64,000 bases of DNA from an uncultured Erysipelotrichaceae bacterium (GTDB lineage Bacteria; Bacillota_I; Bacilli_A; RF39; UBA660). The position numbers and the translations under genes were made by a program. Every line of letters starts with the position of its first letter. Positions within the stretch are counted from its first letter, which is position 1. Shown piece after piece: positions 47,344-56,202 of this stretch. The stretch covers positions 1 to 64,000 of the forward strand of contig CACZXL010000004.1 of the NCBI GenBank assembly GCA_902785135.1. The letters run 5' to 3'. The notes beneath the pieces are model-generated. The model was not told the DNA's origin, ran no database searches, and saw only the letters and a list, made by a program, of their open reading frames with translations.

Positions 47344-47973
47344 CTATATTATTTTTTTCACTTTTAGAACTATAAATACAACAAATATAATAATCGCAAC
47401 CGCTAAAAGTAATATCATTTTAGTGTTACCTTCTTTTTTAGGTTCAGACATTTGATTTTGATTAGACATTTCTTGAATACTAGAACTTGGAATATCTTCA
47501 CTATATGTTTGTTCTTCAAATTGAGTATTTGAGTCTTCTGATATTTCTGGCTTCATTTCTTGTTCTGATACCTCAGGTTCTTGTTCAAAAGATGGTTCTT
47601 CTGATTCTATTTCTGAATCAACTCCAATTATTGGTGTTGTCATAATTGGTTTAACTTGAACATCATTATTATCATCAATAGATGTTGATGGAACCTCAAT
47701 TGTAGGAACTGTAATATTTGTATCAGGTTCATATTGTTCTTCAATATTATTTTCTGATACTGATATTGTAGGTTCAACAGGTACTTCTTCTGTTTCTGTT
47801 GGAATAGAAACTTCAGGTTCTTCTGTATTAAAATCTTCATTTTGAATTAAAGGTTCTGTTGGTATATCAGTATTTGTTTCTGCTACAGTATCACTTATAT
47901 TATTTTCCATTTTTGGTGGTTCTGTTGGTATTTCAAAATCTATTACTTCAGCATTTCTTAAATCTTCATTCAT
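47344..47973 (-). CDS. Acidic Pro/Glu/Thr-rich tail-anchored protein
   Basis: 209 residues: a disordered N-terminal part dominated by Glu, Pro, Thr and Ser (TEPPKMENNISDT, PTETEEVPVEPTIS), with no visible fold, and one C-terminal membrane helix (about 185-203) followed by KVKKII. The layout is that of a tail-anchored protein, with the disordered part probably inside or outside as a tether. I do not recognise a family. Related low-complexity architecture is seen in the 56203 gene. Confidence 0.65.
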   Translation of the reverse strand: MNEDLRNAEVIDFEIPTEPPKMENNISDTVAETNTDIPTEPLIQNEDFNTEEPEVSIPTETEEVPVEPTISVSENNIEEQYEPDTNITVPTIEVPSTSIDDNNDVQVKPIMTTPIIGVDSEIESEEPSFEQEPEVSEQEMKPEISEDSNTQFEEQTYSEDIPSSSIQEMSNQNQMSEPKKEGNTKMILLLAVAIIIFVVFIVLKVKKII

Positions 47974-48020
47974 ATTAAAACTCCTCTATTATATTTATAT
48001 TCTAACATATTTACTAAAAT

Positions 48021-48047
48021 AAAAAAAGAGTAATAAATTACTCTTTT
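48021..48047 (-). terminator. Terminator of the LCP gene
   Basis: AAAAGAGTAAT and ATTACTCTTTT pair around two or three bases, followed by TTTTATTTT on the minus strand, overlapping the LCP stop. Confidence 0.8.
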
Positions 48048-49899
48048 ATGGTGTTGTTGTGTCATTTGTAGTTTTTTCTACACAGACACCATCTTGTTCT
48101 TCATAACCATAGTCACACACACATATTGTGTTATCTGCTGATGGTGAACTGTTTGGTTTACTACTACAATCTATTTTTTTCTCAGTTTCAGTATCTCCGC
48201 CACCAGTTGATGCATTAGGATAAGATTCAACTCCACCCCATTCATCTTCACCAATTATTTCTGGCTCATATGGATTATCAATTGAGAAACTAAATGATTT
48301 TTTGTATTCTTCTTTTTCTAATTCTAGATTAATTCTCATTGCTTTCTTAATTAGTTTTAATCCATCTTGAGATGGTACAAATTCATATAATCCAGTACCA
48401 GCGACACCATCATATATAATTCCTCCGCCACCTCTTAAATATGTTCTTTGCATGCTTATAACATCATTTTTATCAGTTAATGAATCTGTTGATAATAATA
48501 CTTTCTTAAATACATTATAGAATCCTAATATTTGTTCTCTATCTAAGTTAGTATCCATACTCTTACTAATTGTATCTAATACTTTATATAAGTCATCAAC
48601 TGTTCTTATTTCTTTAACTTTCTTTAGAATAGCTTTCATTACTAATTGTTGGTTTTGTCCACGGACGAAGTCATTTCTATCTCCTTCATTCCATTCTTCA
48701 CCACAAGTTGGATAATACTTTCTATTTCTAGATAAACCTAATGCTTCTCTACCATTTAAATGTTGCATACCTTTTTTAACAAATACAGCATTATAGAAAG
48801 TTCTATTTTCATCTGTTTCACAGAAACTATATGGAACATCAACATCTATTCCTCCTAGAGCATCAACTAAATTCATTAATCCTCTAAAGTTAACTTTTGC
48901 ATAATAGTCAATATCTATATCAATAAAGTTTTCCACAGTACTAATCATACATGAATCTCCACCTGAAGCAGCATGTGTGATTTTACTCATTGCATTACCA
49001 TAACAAGTAATTGGAACATAAGTATCTCTTGGGATACTGAATAATGTTGCATTTAAAGTGTTAGGGTTAAAAGTAATAACCATTATTGAGTCACCTAACG
49101 CAACTGCATCTTCTATATTTTCTTCTGGAGAATCTACACCTAGTAATAACATAGTAAATGGTTCAGTAACACTTTTTCCACTTGATTTAACATGAGTTGA
49201 GCCTTGTTTTTTCATTAATTTTGAATATTTTTTAATTACTTTTACTTCTGATTTAATATTTTTAAATTTATCTAAATCAGAATATTTTTCTACATATCCA
49301 CCAGATACAAATGCAGCATCTACTTTCTTTGAATAAAGATCATTTAACATAGTTATATAATCATCATATTTAACTAAATTATCATTAGATATATTACAAC
49401 TTTTAATGATATTTTGCGCAAGTACATAGCCTTCTGTATCATCTGTATCACTAATTATAGCTACTTTATAATTCTTTACTGTTTTAGCAGTAATATCTTT
49501 ATTTTCTTTTAAAGTTATTAATGCACTTGTATAAGTTAATTTATTTTTATTTAAATTATCTACAACATTAATACCTCTTGCAATTACATAACTTAAATAC
49601 ATTTCTCCTGCACCAAAAATTATTAGGAAAAATATTAGGAATACAAATTTCCATTTTTTTGGTTGTACTCTTAAAGAGAAATTCTTTTTAATTACATAAA
49701 GCATAAATAATATTAATAATCCTATTACTACATATCTAATTAATGTTTCAATACCAGTTAATTTCAATAAATTTAGAATGAAGTAAACTGTAGCAACTAG
49801 AAACATTCCAACTATAACACTAGAAAATAATCCTATGGTTTTATTTTTCTTTTTGAATTCTCTTTTTTCTTCTCTAGTATATTTTTTTCTTTTACTCAT
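48046..49899 (-). CDS. LytR-CpsA-Psr (LCP) family ligase with Cys-rich tail
   Basis: 617 residues. Three N-terminal membrane helices (about 25-110) precede a DNA_PPF-like accessory domain (about 125-235), then the LCP domain (about 240-440): MLLLGVDSPEEN, GDSIMVITFNP, SIPRDTYVPI, RGLMNLVDALGGIDVDVPY, GREALGLSRNRK, GDRNDFVRGQNQQLV. The Arg and Asp residues known to bind pyrophosphate are in place. LCP enzymes attach wall teichoic acid or other polymers from lipid carriers to peptidoglycan. The tail (about 575-617) is Cys-rich, resembling an EGF-like knot (CSSKPNSS, CVCDYGYEEQDGVCVE), which is unusual for LCP proteins. A three-helix start and accessory domain resembles CpsA. Confidence 0.93.
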   Translation of the reverse strand: MSKRKKYTREEKREFKKKNKTIGLFSSVIVGMFLVATVYFILNLLKLTGIETLIRYVVIGLLILFMLYVIKKNFSLRVQPKKWKFVFLIFFLIIFGAGEMYLSYVIARGINVVDNLNKNKLTYTSALITLKENKDITAKTVKNYKVAIISDTDDTEGYVLAQNIIKSCNISNDNLVKYDDYITMLNDLYSKKVDAAFVSGGYVEKYSDLDKFKNIKSEVKVIKKYSKLMKKQGSTHVKSSGKSVTEPFTMLLLGVDSPEENIEDAVALGDSIMVITFNPNTLNATLFSIPRDTYVPITCYGNAMSKITHAASGGDSCMISTVENFIDIDIDYYAKVNFRGLMNLVDALGGIDVDVPYSFCETDENRTFYNAVFVKKGMQHLNGREALGLSRNRKYYPTCGEEWNEGDRNDFVRGQNQQLVMKAILKKVKEIRTVDDLYKVLDTISKSMDTNLDREQILGFYNVFKKVLLSTDSLTDKNDVISMQRTYLRGGGGIIYDGVAGTGLYEFVPSQDGLKLIKKAMRINLELEKEEYKKSFSFSIDNPYEPEIIGEDEWGGVESYPNASTGGGDTETEKKIDCSSKPNSSPSADNTICVCDYGYEEQDGVCVEKTTNDTTTP

Positions 49900-49908
49900 A
49901 GTTTCCTC

Positions 49909-50568
49909 CTATTCTTCCATCTTAGCGATAGATAATTTATCTCCATCTTTAACAACTGTTAATGTAGCTTTATCTTGGAAACCACTATCATTTTTATATT
50001 CCCAAGTTAAAGTAATTTCATAAGCATTTGCTTCAGTAACACCTTCAAAATCTTTATGTTCAAAAACACTTGAAGGTACTACTTCTTCAACACCTGTTAC
50101 TTTTACTGATTTTACCTCAGGTAAATTTTGATTCTTTTTATTGTCTATACTATTAGGAACTTGTTTGTACATTCCATCTCTTGCATAATCTATGAAATCA
50201 GATTTATAACTAGAATATACAAATTGAACTCCACCTACGTCATTTTTACTAGATTTGTTATTTAAATTAAAGAAATCAATTATAAATAATTTTGAAACTG
50301 TTTCTGCATATTTTTTATTATCTACTTCTTTTGCATTTAAGATACTTTTTAATTCTTTAAATGTAGATTTAAATAATTTAGTATCTTTTTCATTAACTAC
50401 ATAATTAAAGTTTTTAATTTCATCAATAACTTTAGGAGCAGTTACTTCTGTTTCCTTAAAGAATTTGTTATATCCAAAATATCCACCAATTGCTAATATT
50501 ATTAGGACAAAGCATATTAATAATTTTTTCTTATTACTTATTCTTCTTTTTTTTACTTTCTTGCTCAT
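49909..50568 (-). CDS. Membrane-anchored protein of unknown function
   Basis: 219 residues: a strongly basic start (MSKKVKKRRISNKKK), one membrane helix (about 15-33), and an outer domain of mixed alpha/beta type with AYEITLTWEY and TLTVVKDGDKLSI near the end. It overlaps the LTA-synthase-like gene by four bases (ATGA) and is followed nine bases later by the LCP gene, so the three form an operon. It may be a helper of polymer attachment. No family is recognised. Confidence 0.7.
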   Translation of the reverse strand: MSKKVKKRRISNKKKLLICFVLIILAIGGYFGYNKFFKETEVTAPKVIDEIKNFNYVVNEKDTKLFKSTFKELKSILNAKEVDNKKYAETVSKLFIIDFFNLNNKSSKNDVGGVQFVYSSYKSDFIDYARDGMYKQVPNSIDNKKNQNLPEVKSVKVTGVEEVVPSSVFEHKDFEGVTEANAYEITLTWEYKNDSGFQDKATLTVVKDGDKLSIAKMEE

Positions 50569-52589
50569 TGGTCTTCTCCTTCCACTCTATCTAATCTTTC
50601 ATCTTGATTTTCATTTTTTATTAAATCATATAAGATTATATCGTTAGAAACTTCTAGTTTAGATGATGCAATATCATTATTTTTAGTAATTGTATCTTTA
50701 TCTATTACTGCATTTGGATTGATTACCTTATATTCATCTTTTTGACTATTATAATAGATATCGTTTGTTAACCAGTTTCCATTAGGGAAAGGTACAACAT
50801 TATCTTTTAAATTCATTATATCATTACCTAAAGCATACTTTGGTTTTAATCCTAACATATTACTTAATGTAGGCATTACATCTATCATACCCATAGCTGT
50901 TGTTACAGTTTTATTATATTGTTTATTTTTTGTCCAAATGATTAAAGGAACTGATCTATTTAATTCATAATCAAAATAATCTACTTCTTTATATCTTTCA
51001 TCGTCTTTACTATAAACTCCATCTTTTTCTTTATCATAATTATTTAATCTTACAAAATCAGATTTTGGTAGTTTAGCATCATGATCACCATATATAACTA
51101 CCACAGTATTATCTAGTAAACCTTGTTCATCTAATTCTTTAAATAGTTCTTCTAAAGCTGAATCAGCATAATGAACAGATTTAAAATAATTACCTAACTT
51201 TGTATCTTCCATATATGGATATGATTTTCCATCTTCTTTTATATCTACATCAAATTCACCATATTTATCTACTTCTGCGAATGGTGTATGGTTACTAAGC
51301 ATTATTAATGTAGCCATAAATTTTCCGTTTTTATCATATTCTTTTTTTAATTTAGGAGTTAATTGTTTGAAGAATTCTTTATCTGAAAGACCTAAACCAA
51401 TAATATTTTCTTCATCTACATCAAACGAATTCTTACTATAGAACTTATTGTATCCTAAAGATTTATGGAAATTATTTCTGTTCCAGAATTCACCATTATT
51501 AGCATGGAATGATAATGTATTATATCCTTTTTGTTCTTTTAATAGTTTTTGTAATGATTCATAATCTCTATTCCAATAACTTACCGCTACTGCACCATTA
51601 GTTACAGGTAATAGCGATGTGGAGAATGAAAACTCTGAATCTGAACTAGTTCCTGAACTTGCTTGAGCATAGAAGTTACTAAAATATATTCCTTCATCTT
51701 TTAATTTGTTTAAGAATGGAGCAACTGGTTTACCATTAAATGATTGTCTAATTGCAGCATTTTGTGTACTTTCAGCATGTATTATTAATACATTTTTACC
51801 TTCAAATTCATTTGTATAAGCATTCTTTTGTAACTGAATTTGATTTTCTTCATAATATTCTCTAAACTTTTTAGCAGCATTATCATAACCAAATAATGTA
51901 TTAAATTTAGCATCTAAACTCTTAAATAAATCGTTTAATTGGTAAGTATATACACCAAATTTAGTAACTAAGAATTCTCTATTCCATTGTTTTGATAATC
52001 TACTAAATTCAACTGATGTTACTGTCATAAAGAATAAAGCATAAACTACTACACCTGAAATAATTGTACCAGTAAATCTTTTCTTTCTATTTTCCTTTGG
52101 TCCAGCAAATTCATAATATTTTGTTTTCTTTAAATGATGATGATAAATAAGCATAAATATTAATTGCCATAAGAAAATAAAATCTTTAAATTGTAATACA
52201 TTCTTTATAACTGCATCCCCTACATCTACTACAGTTAATGAAACTGCGATTAATGAGAATGATGCAAATGACATATAATATGTATAATAAAGTGAATTTA
52301 CAACACATATTAAAGTGAATAAGAACGAAATTACCATTAAATATGTAAACTGTTTCTTTGTTTTAAATAAATAAACAAATGATCCAAATAAAAGTATTAT
52401 AGCTAAATCTGCAAGTAATGGTTTAATTGCAAAGTAATTATGAACAGTAAAAAATCTTAACATAGTTGCATTTATTAAATTACTAATTATAAAAGCTATA
52501 AATTGTCTATTTGTGCTTGCATATTCTATATAATTAAAATTAACAATTTTATTCTTAATATTTTTAAAATGATTTGTCATCTTCTTCAT
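50565..52589 (-). CDS. LTA synthase-like alkaline-phosphatase-superfamily enzyme
   Basis: 674 residues. Five N-terminal membrane helices (about 30-210) and an extracellular sulfatase-type domain (about 260-600) as in LtaS: FEGKNVLIIHAEST with the metal-binding Glu, ASSGTSSDSEF with the catalytic Thr, SFHANNGEFWNRNNF, LSNHTPF and VVIYGDHDAK. Such enzymes polymerise glycerol-phosphate (lipoteichoic acid) or transfer phosphoglycerol onto glycans. The C-terminus carries a long acidic extension. It is the first gene of an operon with an unknown membrane protein and the LCP ligase, which suggests polymer synthesis and attachment by one unit. AAGGAG precedes the ATG. Confidence 0.9.
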   Translation of the reverse strand: MKKMTNHFKNIKNKIVNFNYIEYASTNRQFIAFIISNLINATMLRFFTVHNYFAIKPLLADLAIILLFGSFVYLFKTKKQFTYLMVISFLFTLICVVNSLYYTYYMSFASFSLIAVSLTVVDVGDAVIKNVLQFKDFIFLWQLIFMLIYHHHLKKTKYYEFAGPKENRKKRFTGTIISGVVVYALFFMTVTSVEFSRLSKQWNREFLVTKFGVYTYQLNDLFKSLDAKFNTLFGYDNAAKKFREYYEENQIQLQKNAYTNEFEGKNVLIIHAESTQNAAIRQSFNGKPVAPFLNKLKDEGIYFSNFYAQASSGTSSDSEFSFSTSLLPVTNGAVAVSYWNRDYESLQKLLKEQKGYNTLSFHANNGEFWNRNNFHKSLGYNKFYSKNSFDVDEENIIGLGLSDKEFFKQLTPKLKKEYDKNGKFMATLIMLSNHTPFAEVDKYGEFDVDIKEDGKSYPYMEDTKLGNYFKSVHYADSALEELFKELDEQGLLDNTVVVIYGDHDAKLPKSDFVRLNNYDKEKDGVYSKDDERYKEVDYFDYELNRSVPLIIWTKNKQYNKTVTTAMGMIDVMPTLSNMLGLKPKYALGNDIMNLKDNVVPFPNGNWLTNDIYYNSQKDEYKVINPNAVIDKDTITKNNDIASSKLEVSNDIILYDLIKNENQDERLDRVEGEDQ

Positions 52590-52611
52590 AATATTAACTC
52601 CTTATACCATA

Positions 52612-52644
52612 TAAAATTATATCATTTTTTTGATATAATTTCCA
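52612..52644. promoter_or_regulatory. Inverted repeat with -10 box ahead of the LTA-synthase-like gene
   Basis: AATTATATCA, six to seven bases, TGATATAATT. Its minus strand has TGATATAAT, a fair extended -10 element. It may be a promoter, a weak terminator of the preceding gene, or both. Confidence 0.35.
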
Positions 52645-52664
52645 TATTTATAAACTTACTTTAC

Positions 52665-53486
52665 TTATTTTTCATATTTTCTATCTTCAATAGAATTTAT
52701 TATCATTCCTATAACAAATATTTGTGATATTAAATATACCCAAAGCATTAATACTACTAGATTTGATGCACTTCCATAATAATCGTTATATGATGCATAT
52801 CTAGTAACATAAAATGAATAGATAAATGTTACTAATATCCACGAGATTGTTGTGAATAGAGATCCTTTATTAACACTCTTACTACTTATTCTTTTATTTG
52901 GTGTTAATGTATAAATCAACTTAATAGTAAAAAATATTACAAATATTGAAACAGGCCATCTTAATAAATTGATTGATTTTAATAAACTCTTTGTTATAAA
53001 TCCTATTTCTGGAATTAAACTTAATAATTCTAATATCTTTTCACCAAGAATTAACATAATAATTATAAATACAAATAATAGAATTAATAGAACTGTAATT
53101 ATAATTGATTTGATAACTTCTTGAATAGCATTTCTTGCCCCACCATAAATATTATTAGCAGACACTATTATTGCTTTAGTCGCACGAGATGCTAAATATA
53201 AAGATGAAACTATTAATAATACTACACTTATATCTAATGCTTTACCACTAAATAAAGGTAATATTAATTTACTTGTACTAGCAGGCATACTTAAAGTAAT
53301 AAACTCTGCTATACTATCAAAAGATAATGAAAATGTTTTGGCAATAATACCAAATATTAAAATAATAGGAATAGATGAAAGCAACAAAAAGAAAGACAGA
53401 TGTCCTGGTAAAACGGACATTACTGGCTTTCTCATTATATCTAAAACCTCTTTATAATAATTCTTATATTTATCTTTTAGACTCAT
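52665..53486 (-). CDS. YihY/BrkB family inner-membrane protein
   Basis: 273 residues and six hydrophobic helices. LPGHLSFFLLLSSIPIIL, SLYLASRATKAIIVSANNIYG and the later LVVLMLWVYLISQIFVIG match the YihY/BrkB family. It was long mis-annotated as ribonuclease BN; no nuclease motif is present. Its role in membrane transport or lipid handling is unsettled. AGGTGATTG precedes the ATG, and the 3' end lies about 75 bases from the LTA-synthase-like gene. Confidence 0.88.
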   Translation of the reverse strand: MSLKDKYKNYYKEVLDIMRKPVMSVLPGHLSFFLLLSSIPIILIFGIIAKTFSLSFDSIAEFITLSMPASTSKLILPLFSGKALDISVVLLIVSSLYLASRATKAIIVSANNIYGGARNAIQEVIKSIIITVLLILLFVFIIIMLILGEKILELLSLIPEIGFITKSLLKSINLLRWPVSIFVIFFTIKLIYTLTPNKRISSKSVNKGSLFTTISWILVTFIYSFYVTRYASYNDYYGSASNLVVLMLWVYLISQIFVIGMIINSIEDRKYEK

Positions 53487-53505
53487 TTTTCAATCACCTA
53501 ATCTA

Positions 53506-55575
53506 TTATTGTTTGTTTGTTTCTGCATTTACCTCTTTATTTGTTTTAACTTCTAATACAGCTTCATTTATAGCATCATCAATAGTTTTAATATCATCAA
53601 CTATCATACTATAACCTAAAGTTGCACCAAAATTATATGGTAAAGATTTAAATTCTTTATTTAATTTTCTCATATAAGCAATTACTTTGTTTTCTTCATA
53701 ACCAATCATATATATTAAGAATTCATCTCCATTAGTTCTTACTATATCACTTTGTTCTAATTGATTATTAATTAAAATATTTGCTGCTTTTTTAAGAACC
53801 AAATCACCCTCTGCATGACCATAAACATCATTTATATGACCAATTTTATTAACATCAACAATTATTATAGATTGTGGATATATTTTATTTGCTTGCCATT
53901 TTTCATAATTCTTATTTAAATAATGTCTATTCTTTAAAGATGTTAAACTATCTACATATTTTAATCTATCATTTTTAGTAATTCTATTCTTGTTATATTT
54001 AACTTTTAAATATATTAAACTAAAGATTAATAATACAAATAACGCTACTAAAATATATACAAATGTTAAATCTATTTTTTTGCTATCTTTTTGTAATTTT
54101 ACTTTAGCTCTAGCCATATATAAATCTTGTTGTAAATTAGAAATATAGAACTTAAATAATCCATTAAAAGCTTTATTCTTATTAGAATTTAATACTATAA
54201 AATTATAATCTATATCTTTAGTTCTATCATCATAAATAACTTTAAAATTAGTTAATTCTGAGTTTCTATAATTATCATAAAGATTATAATCTAATACAAC
54301 AATACTATCTTCTTTTACAGCATTGAATAATGAACTAGATTTTTTAAATGTTTTTACTTTAGCACCATAATTTTTTGATAAATATGTTGCTAATTTATTA
54401 TCTACCATCATTACATCTTTATCTTTTAAATTCTTTAATGATTGGATAGATGTAGTTATATTATTAATATGAGTTAAAACTACTACTTTTTCATTATATG
54501 GTGAAAAGGTATAATCAAAATCATTTGTTAATCCATCATAATCATAATAATTAAATGCAACATCAATTTTACCATTATTTAAATTCTTTACTAAATCTTT
54601 TACTGATCCATATTCTTTAATTTTAAAAGTAATATTCATACTCTTAGCAAAACCATCTAATATTTCACTATTATAACCTATAAAATCATCATTAATCTTA
54701 GATTCATATGGTAAGTTCTTAACATATCCATATGTATATTCTTTTCCTTGAAAATTAGCAATTGTTTCATCATCAACTTCTTTTTCAGTAAAGTATAATG
54801 ATAATAATCTCTTATTATAGGATTTATCCAAGTTTTCTTTACTCCATCTTGTATAGAATTTCTTTAAAATATTATTTAAAGTTTTTTCATCACCATTAAT
54901 ATTTAAAACATAGTTACTTGATAATTCTGAAACACTATGAACAATATAATAATTATTTGAGAATATTTCATTTATATATATTGTTTTAGGAATAATAGCG
55001 TATAAAATATCATTGTTATTTAAAGACGAAACTATTGAATCTATATTACTATAAGAGTTATATATTATTTGATCACTATCTTCAAAAGCACCTTTAACTT
55101 TATTTAAATCTGTTTCAAGAGTACCTATAGTAACACCTCTTAAATCAGATATTTTTTTAACTTCAGTATTATCTTTACTAATTAAAACATAATTATCTGT
55201 ATAGAATAATAATTCTGTATCAGATAATGTAGTATTATTTGTCATTTCAAAAGCATATTTTGATGAAGTTGATCCACTTGTTTTATATGGTATCATATTA
55301 AATTGAATATCAGTTTCATCAGAAAAATCTTTTAAGAAATCAAAGAATACTCCATCGCCCTCTTCACCAAAAATTGGTAAATCATTTAAAACAGATATAT
55401 CTACTACCTTAGATTTATTTTTTTCAATCCATCTTTTTTCTAATAAAGAGAATACACCATTTCTATCATTTTTATTATTTATCATAATAGCAAACATTAT
55501 AATAAATGCTAATAAAACGACAGGAATTACTAATAATGCAATTCTCTTTTTATTTACATTTTTTTTCTTTTTCAT
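53506..55575 (-). CDS. Diguanylate-cyclase-like sensor with two solute-binding domains
   Basis: 689 residues. A membrane helix (about 12-32) is followed by two periplasmic-binding (SBP_bac_3-like) domains (about 55-260 and 275-490; VSSLNNNDILYAIIPK in the first and VKNLNNGKIDVAFNYY in the second mark the shared fold), then a second helix (about 505-525) and a cytoplasmic GGDEF domain (about 540-680). The active-site line reads RTNGDEFLIYM, so the first Gly of GGDEF is Asn; the substrate and metal region DVNKIGHINDVYGHAEGD is intact. Such proteins sense outside ligands and make c-di-GMP. Activity with NGDEF is uncertain. I see no EAL or PilZ protein here. AAAGGTG precedes the start. Confidence 0.88.
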   Translation of the reverse strand: MKKKKNVNKKRIALLVIPVVLLAFIIMFAIMINNKNDRNGVFSLLEKRWIEKNKSKVVDISVLNDLPIFGEEGDGVFFDFLKDFSDETDIQFNMIPYKTSGSTSSKYAFEMTNNTTLSDTELLFYTDNYVLISKDNTEVKKISDLRGVTIGTLETDLNKVKGAFEDSDQIIYNSYSNIDSIVSSLNNNDILYAIIPKTIYINEIFSNNYYIVHSVSELSSNYVLNINGDEKTLNNILKKFYTRWSKENLDKSYNKRLLSLYFTEKEVDDETIANFQGKEYTYGYVKNLPYESKINDDFIGYNSEILDGFAKSMNITFKIKEYGSVKDLVKNLNNGKIDVAFNYYDYDGLTNDFDYTFSPYNEKVVVLTHINNITTSIQSLKNLKDKDVMMVDNKLATYLSKNYGAKVKTFKKSSSLFNAVKEDSIVVLDYNLYDNYRNSELTNFKVIYDDRTKDIDYNFIVLNSNKNKAFNGLFKFYISNLQQDLYMARAKVKLQKDSKKIDLTFVYILVALFVLLIFSLIYLKVKYNKNRITKNDRLKYVDSLTSLKNRHYLNKNYEKWQANKIYPQSIIIVDVNKIGHINDVYGHAEGDLVLKKAANILINNQLEQSDIVRTNGDEFLIYMIGYEENKVIAYMRKLNKEFKSLPYNFGATLGYSMIVDDIKTIDDAINEAVLEVKTNKEVNAETNKQ

Positions 55576-55585
55576 AATAACACCT

Positions 55586-56098
55586 TTACCAAACTATTCC
55601 TTTAGATTTAGCGTTTTTATATCCCATTATTGGAAATACAGTTTCTATTATTTCTTCAGTTTTTCCTTCACTATTTGTAATAGTCTTTTTAGTACCATCT
55701 TCATCTTTTTTAGATATCATAAATTGAATATCATAGAAATTTTTAACTTCATCAGAAAATGATCCTAAAGAATCTCCAGCTATTTTCTTAGCGTCATCTT
55801 TACTTGTATCCTTTTTAACATTAAAAATAACATTTACAATTTTACCTTGTACATCTATTTTAGCTTCTGTTACTTTATCATTTTCTTTTAACTTTTTAAC
55901 TATTTTATCTTTTTCAGCATTTCCGAATTTAATTTTATTAATTCCCTCTAATCTATCACCATATTTTGATGCATTACCAGGTAAAATTAATTTAATACCG
56001 ATTATAATTACTGCGATAATAGCTATAAAAGCTAATAAATATCCAACTTTTAATCTTCTTCTTTTTTTAACTCTTTTTTTATTATTTTTATCATTCAT
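55586..56098 (-). CDS. Membrane-anchored protein of unknown function
   Basis: 170 residues: a polybasic start (KNNKKRVKKRRRLK), a membrane helix (about 20-40) and a small outer domain of mixed alpha/beta sequence (VIFNVKKDTSKDDAKKIA, VKNFYDIQFMISKK). It lies ten bases before the sensor-cyclase gene in the same direction. It probably shares its promoter (56123-56151). I recognise no family. Confidence 0.7.
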   Translation of the reverse strand: MNDKNNKKRVKKRRRLKVGYLLAFIAIIAVIIIGIKLILPGNASKYGDRLEGINKIKFGNAEKDKIVKKLKENDKVTEAKIDVQGKIVNVIFNVKKDTSKDDAKKIAGDSLGSFSDEVKNFYDIQFMISKKDEDGTKKTITNSEGKTEEIIETVFPIMGYKNAKSKGIVW

Positions 56099-56122
56099 AT
56101 TCTTAACACCTCTAACTATTTA

Positions 56123-56151
56123 ATTATACTATCATTCTTATAAAAAAACAA
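56123..56151 (-). promoter_or_regulatory. Promoter of the sensor-cyclase operon
   Basis: TTGTTT (56146-56151), 17 bases, TATAAT (56123-56128) on the minus strand, before the 170-residue gene. The -35 box is also part of the T run of the preceding terminator. Confidence 0.6.
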
Positions 56152-56169
56152 TAATCAAGAATGATTATT
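56142..56169 (-). terminator. Terminator of the Gln/Pro-rich protein gene
   Basis: AATAATCA, four bases, TGATTATT, then GTTTTTTT on the minus strand. The T run overlaps the -35 box of the next promoter. Confidence 0.65.
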
Positions 56170-56202
56170 ATTTTTATGTTTATGCATAGTTGTAAGTTTT
56201 TA

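Noticed and set aside
52612-52644. Terminator before the LTA-synthase-like gene
   Set aside because: The stem is AT-only and no clear T run follows, so it is kept only as a low-confidence inverted repeat.
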